From: an uncultured Ruminococcus sp.
GTDB lineage: Bacteria; Bacillota; Clostridia; Oscillospirales; Acutalibacteraceae
Assembly: GCA_902797065.1 (NCBI GenBank)
Contig: CADBRK010000247.1
Span: forward strand, 1-15,131
Direction: 5' to 3'
DNA length: 15,131 nucleotides
The notes under the pieces are model-generated. The model did no database searches. It worked only from the letters and a program-made list of their open reading frames with translations, and had not been told where the DNA came from. Of the stretch, positions 1 to 8,767 are shown piece by piece. A program made the translations under genes and the position numbers. Position 1 is the stretch's first letter; each line of letters starts with the position of its first letter.

Positions 1-825
1 CTTGTAAAACAGATACTTGACGCCAACGGTAATGTTGTTGAAACGACGGAGCCTGTTGTAAAGCGTCAGGTGATCTCCGAGGATACGGCGGATAAAATAT
101 CACAGATACTTGAAAAGAATGCCGCAGAGGGTACGGCAAAGAACGGATACGTAGCAGGCTACAGAATATGCGGAAAGACCGGTACTTCCGAGAAGATCGG
201 CAACAGCCGCAAAAAGAATGTGAAAGACTACATCGCTTCGTACTGCGGCTATGCGCCCGCAAATGATCCTCAGATAGCGCTGCTTGTGTATTTCGATACT
301 CCCACGGGCGACGCATATTACGGTTCTCAGGTCGCAGCGCCCGTGTTTGCGGGTATAATGTCGGAGATATGCCCTTATCTCGGAATAGAGGCGCAGTACA
401 CCGACGAAGAGCTGAAATACGTTGATACCGCCGCAGGCACATATCTGTCTATGAATCTCAACGAAGCGGTTGCGGCAGTTGAGGCGGACGGCTTCGAGGC
501 GTATATATGCGGCGAAGGCAGCACCGTAGTTGCGCAGGTTCCGCAGGCGGGTGCGTCTATTCCGAGAGGCGGAAAGGTAGTGCTGTATACAACGGAGAAC
601 AGCACCAAAGAAACGGAGACGGTTCCCGATCTTACCGGCTTGACGGTGGCGCAGGTAAACGAGATAGCTTACGATTACAATATCAACATAAGCTTCTCGG
701 GTTCGGTGGAGCTTGATACCGTATACTCGTATGCGCAGAGTATTGACCCGAACGAACTGGTAACGCCCGGTACGGTGGTTACGGTTTACTTCGGAAACAA
801 CGATATTGACGATACGGTAATGTAA
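1..825 (+). CDS. Class B penicillin-binding protein (SpoVD/PBP2-type transpeptidase), C-terminal part with two PASTA domains
   Basis: The reading frame is open from base 1, so the start lies outside the window and only the last 274 residues are present. The fragment holds the KTGT box (K59-T62 of the fragment, in the context CGKTGTSEKIG), the third conserved motif of the transpeptidase active site. The catalytic SxxK serine must lie upstream. After the catalytic domain (about residues 1-130) come two PASTA-like repeats, roughly 137-198 and 204-266. The second contains the typical VPDLTGLTVAQ start. PASTA-bearing class B PBPs such as SpoVD and PBP2x cross-link septal or spore peptidoglycan on the outer membrane face. 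The position directly upstream of mraY matches the spoVD/pbpB location in Firmicute dcw clusters. Whether it serves vegetative division or sporulation cannot be decided from the fragment. Confidence 0.93.
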   Translation, partial: LVKQILDANGNVVETTEPVVKRQVISEDTADKISQILEKNAAEGTAKNGYVAGYRICGKTGTSEKIGNSRKKNVKDYIASYCGYAPANDPQIALLVYFDTPTGDAYYGSQVAAPVFAGIMSEICPYLGIEAQYTDEELKYVDTAAGTYLSMNLNEAVAAVEADGFEAYICGEGSTVVAQVPQAGASIPRGGKVVLYTTENSTKETETVPDLTGLTVAQVNEIAYDYNINISFSGSVELDTVYSYAQSIDPNELVTPGTVVTVYFGNNDIDDTVM

Positions 826-872
826 TTAAAAAAAGAATAACAAAATAAAAGAACAGAAAAAGAGGGGATATT

Positions 873-1889
873 ATGGCAACGGGAATTTGGTCGTTTGAGG
901 CGGCGATAATTTCGTTTATTGTTTCATCACTTATCGGCAGCAAGCTTATACCTTTCCTTGTTAAGGTAAAGTGCGGTCAGACTATCAAAGAGATAGGTCC
1001 TTCCTGGCATAAGAGCAAACAGAATACTCCCACGATGGGCGGGATCATGTTTATATGCAGTACTCTTATTGCTATTGCGATGACGACTGTCTGCCTGAGA
1101 ATGGCGTCCGACGAGATAATTGTCAACAAGCTGAAAATGGCTCAGCTTATCGGCGGATTCCTTATGTCGCTTTTGTACGGCGCAATAGGCTTTGTCGATG
1201 ATTTTATTTCCATCAAGAAAAAGCGCAATCTCGGACTTAACGCAAAGCAGAAGCTTGCGCTGCAGTTTGCCGTTGCGATCATATATCTTATTGTCATGAG
1301 AATATACGGCGACGACACAAAAACGATCATTCCGTTTGTCGGAACGATAGATCTGAGACTTTTCTATTATCCGCTTGCTGCACTGATAATCGTAGGCATG
1401 GTCAATGCGGTGAACCTCACCGACGGTATCGACGGACTAAACGGTTCGGTAACTATGTTCGTAGCGTCGTTCTTTATGGTAATGGCAGGCGTCAGCGGCA
1501 ATCAGGAGATGAATATTTTCTGCGCTGCGATCGCAGGAGGCTGTCTGGGCTTCCTTATCTGGAATTTCAACCCCGCAAAGGTATTTATGGGCGACACGGG
1601 TTCGCTTTTCCTCGGCGGCGCAGTGTGCGCAATGGCGTTTTCGCTCGATCTGCCTATACTTATCCTTCCGCTCGGCATTATATATCTGTGCGAGATGTTC
1701 TCGGTTATTCTGCAGGTAACGTATTTTAAAGCGACGCACGGAAAGAGAATATTCAAGATGACCCCGATCCACCACCATTTTGAGATGAACGGATGGAACG
1801 AGGTAAAGATAGTTCTTGTATTCAGCGGTGTAACATTCTTAATGGGAATCGGATCGCTGCTGCTGTTCCTTTTCGGAGTGGTGAAGTAA
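873..1889 (+). CDS. mraY: Phospho-N-acetylmuramoyl-pentapeptide transferase
   Basis: This is the integral membrane enzyme that transfers phospho-MurNAc-pentapeptide from UDP to undecaprenyl phosphate, giving lipid I. The 338-residue length is usual for the family. Diagnostic motifs are the N-terminal NTPTMGG segment, the VDDF aspartate pair with the following KKRNLGLNAKQK, NAVNLTDGIDGLNG, MGDTGSLFLGG, and the histidine-rich MTPIHHHFEMNGW loop. The ATG is preceded by an AGAGGGG ribosome binding site. It lies 47 bp after the PBP gene with no terminator in between, so co-transcription is likely. The next gene is ftsW rather than murD, which is the gene found here in Bacillus. Confidence 0.97.
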   Translation: MATGIWSFEAAIISFIVSSLIGSKLIPFLVKVKCGQTIKEIGPSWHKSKQNTPTMGGIMFICSTLIAIAMTTVCLRMASDEIIVNKLKMAQLIGGFLMSLLYGAIGFVDDFISIKKKRNLGLNAKQKLALQFAVAIIYLIVMRIYGDDTKTIIPFVGTIDLRLFYYPLAALIIVGMVNAVNLTDGIDGLNGSVTMFVASFFMVMAGVSGNQEMNIFCAAIAGGCLGFLIWNFNPAKVFMGDTGSLFLGGAVCAMAFSLDLPILILPLGIIYLCEMFSVILQVTYFKATHGKRIFKMTPIHHHFEMNGWNEVKIVLVFSGVTFLMGIGSLLLFLFGVVK

Positions 1890-1948
1890 GTTCGGAATCG
1901 GAATTTATTTTATTTCATTTTTTACTCATTCCTTCAGGAGGAGAAAAT

Positions 1949-3193
1949 ATGCTGCCAAGCTATACAAACTATGATCTGAAAAGCTTTTCCGAGAGGAAAA
2001 GAAAACCGGAAGCTCCCCCGCAAAACCGGATACCCGTACATAAGCGGCCGAGAACCAAAAAGAAATTTAAATTTCTGGCGATCGGCGAAGGGCTTGATCT
2101 GACGTTTCTCGGGCTGCTTATGCTTTTGCTTGTAATAGGGCTTATAATGATGTTCTCGGCAAGCTATCCGTATGCGTACCACCGATACGGCGACAGCTAT
2201 TATTTCATCAAAAAACAGGTTCTGTTCGCCCTTCTGGGACTTGCGGCTATGTTTGCCGTGTCGTTTGTGGATTATCATTATTATCATAAAGCGGCGCCGT
2301 TCGCAATGGCTGCGGCGTGGCTGCTGATGTTTATAGTCCTTTTAATACCCACCGAGGATAACGCGCCGAAAAGATGGCTTAATCTCGGAATATTCAGTAT
2401 TCAGGCGTCAGAGGTCTGCAAGCTGGCGCTTATACTTTTCTTTGCGAACTGGGGTTCGATATACTACAAAAAGATGCATACGCTCAAATACGGAGTTATG
2501 CCGGCGCTTGTGGTTCTCGGCGTTACGGGACTGCTGCTGTACCTTGAACCTCACTATTCGGGTATAGTAATCTGTCTGCTGATTGTTGCGTTTATGCTGT
2601 TCCTGTCGGGATTGCCGATGAAGTACTTTATTATCGCAGGAGGCGCGGTAGCTTTGCTTGTGCTGCTGCTTGCAACAACGGGAAAGCTCACTTACGCTAT
2701 GAGCCGAATGGACGGCTGGGGTCAGGCGCTCGAATACACAACAAACGAAATGTGGCAGACTACATGGCAGACAAGAAACTCCCTATATGCAATAGGCTCG
2801 GGCGGAATGTGGGGTCTCGGACTCGGTCAGTCACGTCAGAAATACCTCTATCTCCCCGAACCGCAGAACGACTTTGTGTTTGCGATCGTTTGTGAGGAGC
2901 TTGGATTTATCGGAGCGGCTATCGTGCTTACGCTGTTCGCGATACTTGTGTACAGGGGTATACGCATATGCAGCAGGGCGAAAGATATGTTCGGACGGCT
3001 GCTCGGCGTCGGTCTGATGGCTCAGATAGGACTTCAGGTGGTGCTTAACGTACTCGTAATAACCGACTGGCTGCCCAATACGGGTATCAGCCTTCCGTTT
3101 TTCAGCTACGGAGGTTCGTCAATGATAATGCTGCTTGCCCAGATGGGCATTGTGCTCAATATATCACGTTCGGCAAATATTGCCAAGGAATAA
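1949..3193 (+). CDS. ftsW: FtsW/SpoVE-type SEDS peptidoglycan glycosyltransferase
   Basis: This polytopic membrane protein of the SEDS family (FtsW/RodA/SpoVE) polymerises lipid II into glycan strands together with a class B PBP. The start is ATG 1949, after a strong AGGAGGAG site, giving 414 residues. An in-frame upstream extension overlapping mraY has no such site. The first ~45 residues are basic, proline-rich and cytoplasmic, and about ten hydrophobic segments follow. SEDS signatures are the LPEPQNDFVFAIVCEELGF segment and the C-terminal PNTGISLPFFSYGGSS motif. Its place between mraY and murG, next to a PASTA PBP, suggests a divisome or spore-septum enzyme rather than RodA. FtsW and SpoVE cannot be separated from sequence alone. 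Confidence 0.93.
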   Translation: MLPSYTNYDLKSFSERKRKPEAPPQNRIPVHKRPRTKKKFKFLAIGEGLDLTFLGLLMLLLVIGLIMMFSASYPYAYHRYGDSYYFIKKQVLFALLGLAAMFAVSFVDYHYYHKAAPFAMAAAWLLMFIVLLIPTEDNAPKRWLNLGIFSIQASEVCKLALILFFANWGSIYYKKMHTLKYGVMPALVVLGVTGLLLYLEPHYSGIVICLLIVAFMLFLSGLPMKYFIIAGGAVALLVLLLATTGKLTYAMSRMDGWGQALEYTTNEMWQTTWQTRNSLYAIGSGGMWGLGLGQSRQKYLYLPEPQNDFVFAIVCEELGFIGAAIVLTLFAILVYRGIRICSRAKDMFGRLLGVGLMAQIGLQVVLNVLVITDWLPNTGISLPFFSYGGSSMIMLLAQMGIVLNISRSANIAKE

Positions 3194-3212
3194 TCTGAAA
3201 GAAGGATATACA

Positions 3213-4340
3213 ATGAGAGTAATTTTCGCAGGAGGCGGTACGGCAGGACATATAAACCCTGCTCTGGCTATCGCAGGCTATTTAAAATCGAAACAGCCCG
3301 ACTGTGTGATATTATATGTAGGCAACAAGGGCGGAATGGAAGAACGTCTTGTGCCGAAAGCAGGCTTTGATTTCAAGCCGATAAGAGTAAGCGGCTTCAA
3401 AAGAAGCTTCAAGCCTGCCGCTATAAAAGCGAATATCAAGACGGTTTACCGTGCGGCAACGGCTATTTCCGCAAGCAAGAAGATAATAAAAGAGTTCAAG
3501 CCCGATCTGTGCGTAGGTACGGGCGGCTATGTAAGCGGTCCCGTGCTTAAAGCGGCGTCGGAGATGGGTATTCCGATACTTATACACGAGCAGAACGCTT
3601 TCCCCGGTGTGGCAAACAAGATGCTTTCAAAAAAAGCGGAGGTGGTTATGCTCGCCATTGCAGACGCACAAAAGCATATGAAAGAGGGCTGCAACTTTGT
3701 CGTTACGGGCAACCCCGTGAGAACGGAGATAATCACAGCGAACAGAGAAGAATCGAGAAAGGCTCTCGGACTTGACGAAAGACCCGTTGTGCTCTCCTTC
3801 GGAGGAAGCCTCGGCGCACAGATGGTGAACGAAGCATGCGCCGATATAATCGCAAGAAGCGGCAAAGACGGCAGGTATCAGCATATACACGCATACGGGC
3901 AGTACGGACATTTCTTCCCCGAGCTTGTCAAGGAGAAGGGTACGGACATATCGCAGTGCAGCAATCTCGATATAAGAGAGTACATTGACAATATGCCGAC
4001 ATGCCTTGCGGCAGCCGATGTGGTGGTATGCCGTGCGGGCGCAATCACGATCAGCGAGATTCAGGCGCAGGGTAAGCCTGCGGTGTTTATACCCTCGCCC
4101 AATGTTGCAGAGAACCACCAGTACCATAACGCTATGGCGCTTGTCAATCAGAATGCGGGCGAGATAATCGAAGAAAAAGACCTCACGGGCGAGCTGCTCA
4201 CAGAGAAGATAGATAAGATAGTCAGCGATAAGGCTAAGCTTGCCGAGTATTCCGCAAATGCACGCAAGATGGCTATTATTGACGCCAATGAGAGAATATA
4301 TAAAATTATAACCGAAACATACGATAAATATAGAAAATAA
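3213..4340 (+). CDS. murG: UDP-GlcNAc:lipid I N-acetylglucosaminyltransferase
   Basis: This GT28-family enzyme acts at the inner membrane face, adding GlcNAc to lipid I to make lipid II. The start at ATG 3213, after GAAGGA, gives 375 residues, usual for MurG. It begins with the family hallmark GGGTAGHINPALA, the N-domain glycine-rich loop. HEQNAFPGVANK, a lipid-I-side motif, lies mid-protein, followed by the GNPVR and SFGGSLGAQ segments of the UDP-GlcNAc-binding C-domain. The acidic, glutamine-containing donor region around AVFIPSPNVAENHQ is present. It follows ftsW by about 20 bp and is probably in the same transcript. Confidence 0.97.
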   Translation: MRVIFAGGGTAGHINPALAIAGYLKSKQPDCVILYVGNKGGMEERLVPKAGFDFKPIRVSGFKRSFKPAAIKANIKTVYRAATAISASKKIIKEFKPDLCVGTGGYVSGPVLKAASEMGIPILIHEQNAFPGVANKMLSKKAEVVMLAIADAQKHMKEGCNFVVTGNPVRTEIITANREESRKALGLDERPVVLSFGGSLGAQMVNEACADIIARSGKDGRYQHIHAYGQYGHFFPELVKEKGTDISQCSNLDIREYIDNMPTCLAAADVVVCRAGAITISEIQAQGKPAVFIPSPNVAENHQYHNAMALVNQNAGEIIEEKDLTGELLTEKIDKIVSDKAKLAEYSANARKMAIIDANERIYKIITETYDKYRK

Positions 4341-4433
4341 CAGTATCTAAAAAGACAAATACAGCATAAAATTTAAATGGAACAAGAAAATTCGAATTAA
4401 TCCTAACTACTAAACATAAAGAGGGTGTTGTAT

Positions 4434-5687
4434 TTGTCACGTCTTGTTATAGACGGTATGAAAAGGCTTCGGGGCGAAACATGCGTTCAGGGCTCGAAAA
4501 ATTCGGCTCTGCCGATTCTTGCGGCAGCACTTCTGTGCGGAGAGGAAAGCATAATACATAATTGTCCCGATTTGTCGGATGTGAGCGGTTCGGCGAATAT
4601 ACTGCGGTATCTCGGCTGTAATGTGAGTTTTTCAAACGGTACTCTCGTCTGCGACAGCCGGGGTTTGTGCAGAACCGATATTCCGAATTCGCTTATGCGT
4701 GAGATGAGATCGTCGATCATATTTCTCGGTGCGCTGCTTGGCCGTACAGGTGCTGCTCAGATGTCTTTCCCGGGCGGCTGCGAGATAGGACCGCGTCCGA
4801 TAGACCTTCATCTTAAAGCACTGTCCGAGCTTGGAGCGGATATAAAAGACGAACACGGAGTGTTCAGGTGTACCGCCCCGAACGGACTTCACGGGGCAAA
4901 TATCTCGCTGTCGTTCCCGAGCGTGGGGGCTACCGAGAATATTATGATATGCGCATGCACGGCGGAGGGAACTACCGTTATCACCAACGCCGCAAGAGAG
5001 CCGGAAATCTGTGACCTCGCCGATTATCTCAACAGCTGCGGTGCAAGCGTGTCGGGCGCAGGCGAGGGAACTGTCATCATTGAAGGAGTACAAAAGCTGC
5101 ACGGCACAAGTCACTCGGTCATACCCGACAGGATCGCTGCGGCAACGCTGCTTTCCTGCTGTGCGTCAACAGGCGGCAGGATAAGACTTAACCGCACCAT
5201 ACCTTCGCATCTCGGTGCGGTGCTTTCGATTTTTGAAGAATGCGGCTGTGACGTCGATATACAGGGCAGCAGTATCGTGATGGATAGTCCGCACAGGCTG
5301 TCTGCGCCGAAGATAGTGCGTACCATGCCGTACCCCGGTTTCCCGACAGACGCCCAGGCGCCCGTTATGGCGATGATCGCAGGCGCGCGTGGAACGACGC
5401 TGTTTGTCGAGAATATATTCGAGAACAGATACCTTCATGTCAGCGGGCTGCTGAGAATGGGCGCAAATATAAAAGTGGAAGGCAGAGTTGCGGTGTCTCA
5501 GGGGGTGGAACTGCTGCACGGCGCGGAAGTCGAGGCGATGGATCTCAGAGGAGCGGCGGCGCTTATCACGGCAGGACTCGGCGCAGAGGGCAGAACAACG
5601 GTTGAAGGGCTTAAATACCTCGACAGAGGCTATGAAAATATCGAAGTAACGCTTAGCGGACTCGGCGGAGAAGTACGGCGTGTGTGA
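4434..5687 (+). CDS. murA: UDP-N-acetylglucosamine 1-carboxyvinyltransferase
   Basis: This enzyme catalyses the first committed step of peptidoglycan synthesis, transferring enolpyruvate from PEP to UDP-GlcNAc in the cytoplasm. It is the target of fosfomycin. TTG 4434 is preferred as start because it lies about 8 nt after AGAGGG and yields the usual N-terminus MSRLVIDGMKRLRGE. GTG 4425 and TTG 4428 are alternatives lying within or too near that site. The product has 417 residues. K22-N23 of the substrate site sit in GSKNSALPI, and the PEP-binding cysteine is C116 in FPGGCEIGPRP, so ordinary fosfomycin sensitivity of this enzyme is expected. Two EPSP-synthase-type domains are complete. It occupies the slot held by murB in Bacillus. 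About 90 bp separate it from murG, with no clear terminator. Confidence 0.94.
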   Translation: MSRLVIDGMKRLRGETCVQGSKNSALPILAAALLCGEESIIHNCPDLSDVSGSANILRYLGCNVSFSNGTLVCDSRGLCRTDIPNSLMREMRSSIIFLGALLGRTGAAQMSFPGGCEIGPRPIDLHLKALSELGADIKDEHGVFRCTAPNGLHGANISLSFPSVGATENIMICACTAEGTTVITNAAREPEICDLADYLNSCGASVSGAGEGTVIIEGVQKLHGTSHSVIPDRIAAATLLSCCASTGGRIRLNRTIPSHLGAVLSIFEECGCDVDIQGSSIVMDSPHRLSAPKIVRTMPYPGFPTDAQAPVMAMIAGARGTTLFVENIFENRYLHVSGLLRMGANIKVEGRVAVSQGVELLHGAEVEAMDLRGAAALITAGLGAEGRTTVEGLKYLDRGYENIEVTLSGLGGEVRRV

Positions 5688-5709
5688 ATGCAAAACGGAA
5701 GGAAGTGAC

Positions 5710-7236
5710 ATGGTGAGCAGAAGGAAAGAAAAGAATACGGATAAGAATAACAAAAAGGACAGAATGAAGAAAAAACGGCGTCTCAACGAAAGATCAATAC
5801 AGCCGACGCTCACTTACAAAGACCCTGCCGAGGAGGAAGAGTTCGACAGCTTTTATAACATGACGTCGTCCGGCAGGTTCTTTCTGGAGAACGAACCTCC
5901 TCAGATACGTCCCGAGATAGGCGAGCTTACGGAGAGCGATCTGCATGCTGCCGACGACGAGTATTCCGGAGACTACGACGGGTATTATAATTATACGTCG
6001 GTACAGAGGTTTTCAAACTTCATCGATCCCCCTCAGATAAAACATAATCCCGACGATTACTTTCGCTCACGCTACGGTTATGTTGCCAATTCTCAGAAAG
6101 AGCGTGAACGTGACCGAAAAAATGATAAGAGAAAAAACAAAAACCGCAGGCGTCAACGAGAACAGGAACAATATTCACCTGCGCCCAGGTCGAAGCCGAA
6201 AGAGCTTACAAGATCTCAGAGGAAAAGGCGAGCGCGTATAAGCTATATACTTACGTTCTTCCTGATGATAGGCATAGCGGGGCTGCTTTCGTTCAATGTG
6301 ATCTTCAGAACAAACGAGATCGTTGTCGAGAACGCAGAGCGTGTACCGTACAGCGAGGGAGAAATAATAGCGCAGAGCGGGCTGAAGCTGAAAGGCAATA
6401 TTTTTACCGTAAGGAAAAAAGCAGCAGTCAAAAACATAGTAGATAATCTTCCGTATATCGAGAATGCGGAAATAACATACAAGATACCCGGTACCCGGAT
6501 AATCAGGATCGAACCTGCCGTTCCGTCGTATGAAGTAGCCGTGAACGGAGGGTATGCGATCATCAGCGAGAAGGGCAGAGTCCTCGAGATAAACCCGAAC
6601 CAGCTTTCGACTATCCCTCTGCTGAAGGGGCTTAAAGTCACCGATACGGAGGTTGGCAAATACATAAGCTTCGAGAAAGAAACAACAAAACAGATCCTCG
6701 AAGAGGTCATAGCCAACATAAACGAAAACAACGTGCCATATATCTACGGCATTGATATTTCGAATGCGGCAAGCATAAAGCTCAACTACGATAACAGGAT
6801 AACCATACATATCGGGCTGCCCGAAAACGTCGGGTATAAACTCAGAACAGCAATGGCGATAATCAACAATCAGCTTACTGCAGCCGATAAGGGTGACCTT
6901 GACGTTTCGCTTTCAAGCGGAGACAAAAAAGTATCTTACTTTACTCCGATCTATTCCAATACAGTTTCTGCGGAAAGCCGCGTCACCTCGTCACAGACTG
7001 CGTCGTCGGAACACGAGAATGATAATTATGATGATTATACCGTTTCAAATCAGGGCGTAAGGAAAGCTACAACATCGGAGGAGTCGGGTTCGTCGTCCGG
7101 AGGAGAGGAATCAACCGGCGAGGATAACGACGATGAGTACTATTACGACGAGTATCAGGAAGACGGCTATTACTACAGCGAAGAAAACCCCGACGGGAAT
7201 ATCACGGGCGAATACGGAACAAACTATGATGAGTGA
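5710..7236 (+). CDS. ftsQ: FtsQ/DivIB-type cell division protein with long cytoplasmic and acidic tails
   Basis: This is a bitopic membrane protein of the divisome that bridges FtsL/DivIC and the synthases. ATG 5710 is chosen because of the AAGGAAG site just upstream. A GTG at 5680 overlapping murA lacks one. The product has 508 residues, much longer than usual (about 260-280). Residues 1-176 are charged and cytoplasmic, with two copies of a motif containing YNxTS, RF and PPQI (45-68 and 89-112) and a strongly basic stretch at 130-175. One membrane segment lies at about 177-198. A POTRA domain follows (about 200-270), then the FtsQ beta domain to about 415. The C-terminal ~90 residues are a low-complexity tail rich in Ser, Asp, Glu and Tyr, predicted to be outside the membrane. 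The gene context (after murA, before ftsZ) supports the call. Overall identity is more certain than the role of either tail. Confidence 0.88.
   Translation: MVSRRKEKNTDKNNKKDRMKKKRRLNERSIQPTLTYKDPAEEEEFDSFYNMTSSGRFFLENEPPQIRPEIGELTESDLHAADDEYSGDYDGYYNYTSVQRFSNFIDPPQIKHNPDDYFRSRYGYVANSQKERERDRKNDKRKNKNRRRQREQEQYSPAPRSKPKELTRSQRKRRARISYILTFFLMIGIAGLLSFNVIFRTNEIVVENAERVPYSEGEIIAQSGLKLKGNIFTVRKKAAVKNIVDNLPYIENAEITYKIPGTRIIRIEPAVPSYEVAVNGGYAIISEKGRVLEINPNQLSTIPLLKGLKVTDTEVGKYISFEKETTKQILEEVIANINENNVPYIYGIDISNAASIKLNYDNRITIHIGLPENVGYKLRTAMAIINNQLTAADKGDLDVSLSSGDKKVSYFTPIYSNTVSAESRVTSSQTASSEHENDNYDDYTVSNQGVRKATTSEESGSSSGGEESTGEDNDDEYYYDEYQEDGYYYSEENPDGNITGEYGTNYDE
5842..6045 (+). repeat. Diverged tandem 24-residue motif inside FtsQ/DivIB N-terminus
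   Basis: Residues 45-68 and 89-112 of the FtsQ/DivIB product align without gaps over 24 positions and share 11 identities. The common pattern is aromatic-D-x-aromatic-YN-x-TS-x-x-RF, then five variable residues, then PPQI and a basic residue. The two copies lie 20 residues apart in an acidic cytoplasmic region. A conserved short linear motif in a disordered tail suggests a protein-binding site. That role is inferred. Confidence 0.75.
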
Positions 7237-7424
7237 CTGCGGCGGTGATGTGTTTTTTGCTTTGCTGTAGTTACCGGTGATAAATATGCTGTTACTTATC
7301 CGCCGGAAATAATTCGGGGTTTGAAAATACGGCACGACTTTTGTTACAGTTCTGTAATTATTGTATAAAAACGGTGTCATTTTTTAAGCGATATGTCGAA
7401 TTTTTCTTAATTATTAAAATAATA

Positions 7425-7453
7425 TTGAAATTTCCGTGTAAATGTGATAAATT
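7425..7453 (+). promoter_or_regulatory. Candidate sigma-A-type promoter for ftsZ
   Basis: TTGAAA (7425-7430) and TAAATT (7448-7453) are separated by 17 bp, about 80 bp before the ftsZ start. The interval 7237-7535 is 299 bp without a gene and is AT-rich. TATA-like alternatives occur at 7456-7461 and further down, so the exact -10 element is uncertain. I saw no convincing intrinsic terminator after ftsQ, so ftsZ may be read both from this promoter and from the cluster. Confidence 0.4.
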
Positions 7454-7535
7454 AGTATAGTAGCATAGTATAGATTATTATACGGAGATCGAATCATCGT
7501 GCAAAGCGTTGATTAAACGTTAGGAGGAATATAAA

Positions 7536-8720
7536 ATGGCTTTTCAGTTGGAAGAAGAATATAACGGCAACCTGCCTGTTATTAAGGTAATAGGTGTAGG
7601 CGGCGGCGGCGGAAACGCTGTCAACAGAATGATAAACAGCCAGGTAAGATCCGTAGAGTTTATTGCGATCAACACCGACGATCATGTACTGCAGGCTTCA
7701 AAGGCAGACCGCACGATCCATATCGGCGCAAAGATCACAAGAGGCAAGGGCGCAGGTTCACAGCCCGCAGTAGGCGAGAAGGCAGCTATAGAGAGCACCG
7801 AGGAGATCCAGGAGGCGCTCAAAGATACAGATATGGTATTCATTACCGCAGGCATGGGCGGCGGTACGGGTACGGGCGCAGCTCCGATCGTTGCGAAGAT
7901 CGCAAGAGAGCTGGGCATACTTACCGTAGCTATCGTTACAAAGCCGTTTGCATTTGAGGGCAAGCACCGCATGCAGCAGGCAGAGGCAGGTATCGAGGAG
8001 CTCAAGCAGTATGTAGACTCCCTCGTTATCGTACCTAACGAGAAGCTCAAGAACGTAAGCACAGAGAGGATCACACTCAAGAATGCTTTCGAGATCGCAG
8101 ACGACGTGCTCAGACAGGGCGTTCAGAGTATCTCCGATCTTATCCTTATACCGGGTCTTGTAAACCTTGACTTCGCAGACGTAACCGCAGTAATGGAAAA
8201 TGCAGGCCTTGCTCACATGGGCGTAGGCGTTGCAACGGGTAAAGACAAGGCAGCCGAGGCTGCACAGAGAGCTATCAGCTCGCCGCTTCTCGAAACAACT
8301 ATCGAGGGCGCAAAGGGTCTTGTTGTAAACATCACGGCTTCTCAGGACATCGGACTCGACGAGATCGACATCGCTTCGTCTATGATCACAGAGCAGGCAG
8401 ACGAAGACGCAAACATCATCTGGGGTGCTGTGCTTGACGAGACACTCGAGGACGAGATCAGAGTTACCGTTATCGCTACGGGTTTCGGCGATGAGAACGG
8501 CAATACCGTAAAGCCGGTAGCACGTCATACAAACACAGTATCAAAACCGAAGCCGGTTTTTTCAAAGGACTATGACACACCGAAGGAGCCTCAGCGCAGA
8601 ACCGTAGAGGTAAAGACGAACGCAAACAGCAGCGCTAAGCGTGCTCCGCAGGAGTCGTCAAAAAAGCTTGACGAAGAAGATACATTCTACGAGATCATGC
8701 AGATCTTCGGCGAGGATTGA
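7536..8720 (+). CDS. ftsZ: Cell division GTPase FtsZ
   Basis: This tubulin homologue polymerises with GTP into the Z ring at midcell and recruits the divisome. The ATG follows a strong AGGAGG site by 8 nt, giving 394 residues. The tubulin signature GGGTGTG is at residues 108-114, and the T7 (synergy) loop NLDFADV with its catalytic aspartate is at 210-216. The N-terminal nucleotide loop GVGGGGGNAVN is at 20-30. The polymerisation core ends near residue 316, and a variable linker runs to about 377. The extreme C-terminus reads DEEDTFYEIMQIFGED. It does not match the usual DIPxFLRx conserved peptide that binds FtsA, SepF or ZipA, and it lacks the basic residues. No ftsA lies upstream. The gene ends before a bidirectional terminator. 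Confidence 0.98.
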   Translation: MAFQLEEEYNGNLPVIKVIGVGGGGGNAVNRMINSQVRSVEFIAINTDDHVLQASKADRTIHIGAKITRGKGAGSQPAVGEKAAIESTEEIQEALKDTDMVFITAGMGGGTGTGAAPIVAKIARELGILTVAIVTKPFAFEGKHRMQQAEAGIEELKQYVDSLVIVPNEKLKNVSTERITLKNAFEIADDVLRQGVQSISDLILIPGLVNLDFADVTAVMENAGLAHMGVGVATGKDKAAEAAQRAISSPLLETTIEGAKGLVVNITASQDIGLDEIDIASSMITEQADEDANIIWGAVLDETLEDEIRVTVIATGFGDENGNTVKPVARHTNTVSKPKPVFSKDYDTPKEPQRRTVEVKTNANSSAKRAPQESSKKLDEEDTFYEIMQIFGED

Positions 8721-8767
8721 TAATTGAACTTTTGCCGTCATATTGTTCATTCGGCTTAAAAAATATG

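Noticed and set aside
7237..7424. Possible terminator or riboswitch between ftsQ and ftsZ
   Set aside because: Only weak, long-range pairings (CGGCGG with CCGCCG) were seen, with no stable hairpin followed by a T-run and no known riboswitch core.
7758..8528. Long minus-strand open frame inside ftsZ, and similar antisense frames in murG, murA and ftsQ
   Set aside because: They are shadows of strongly conserved genes on the other strand, with no family pattern or ribosome site.
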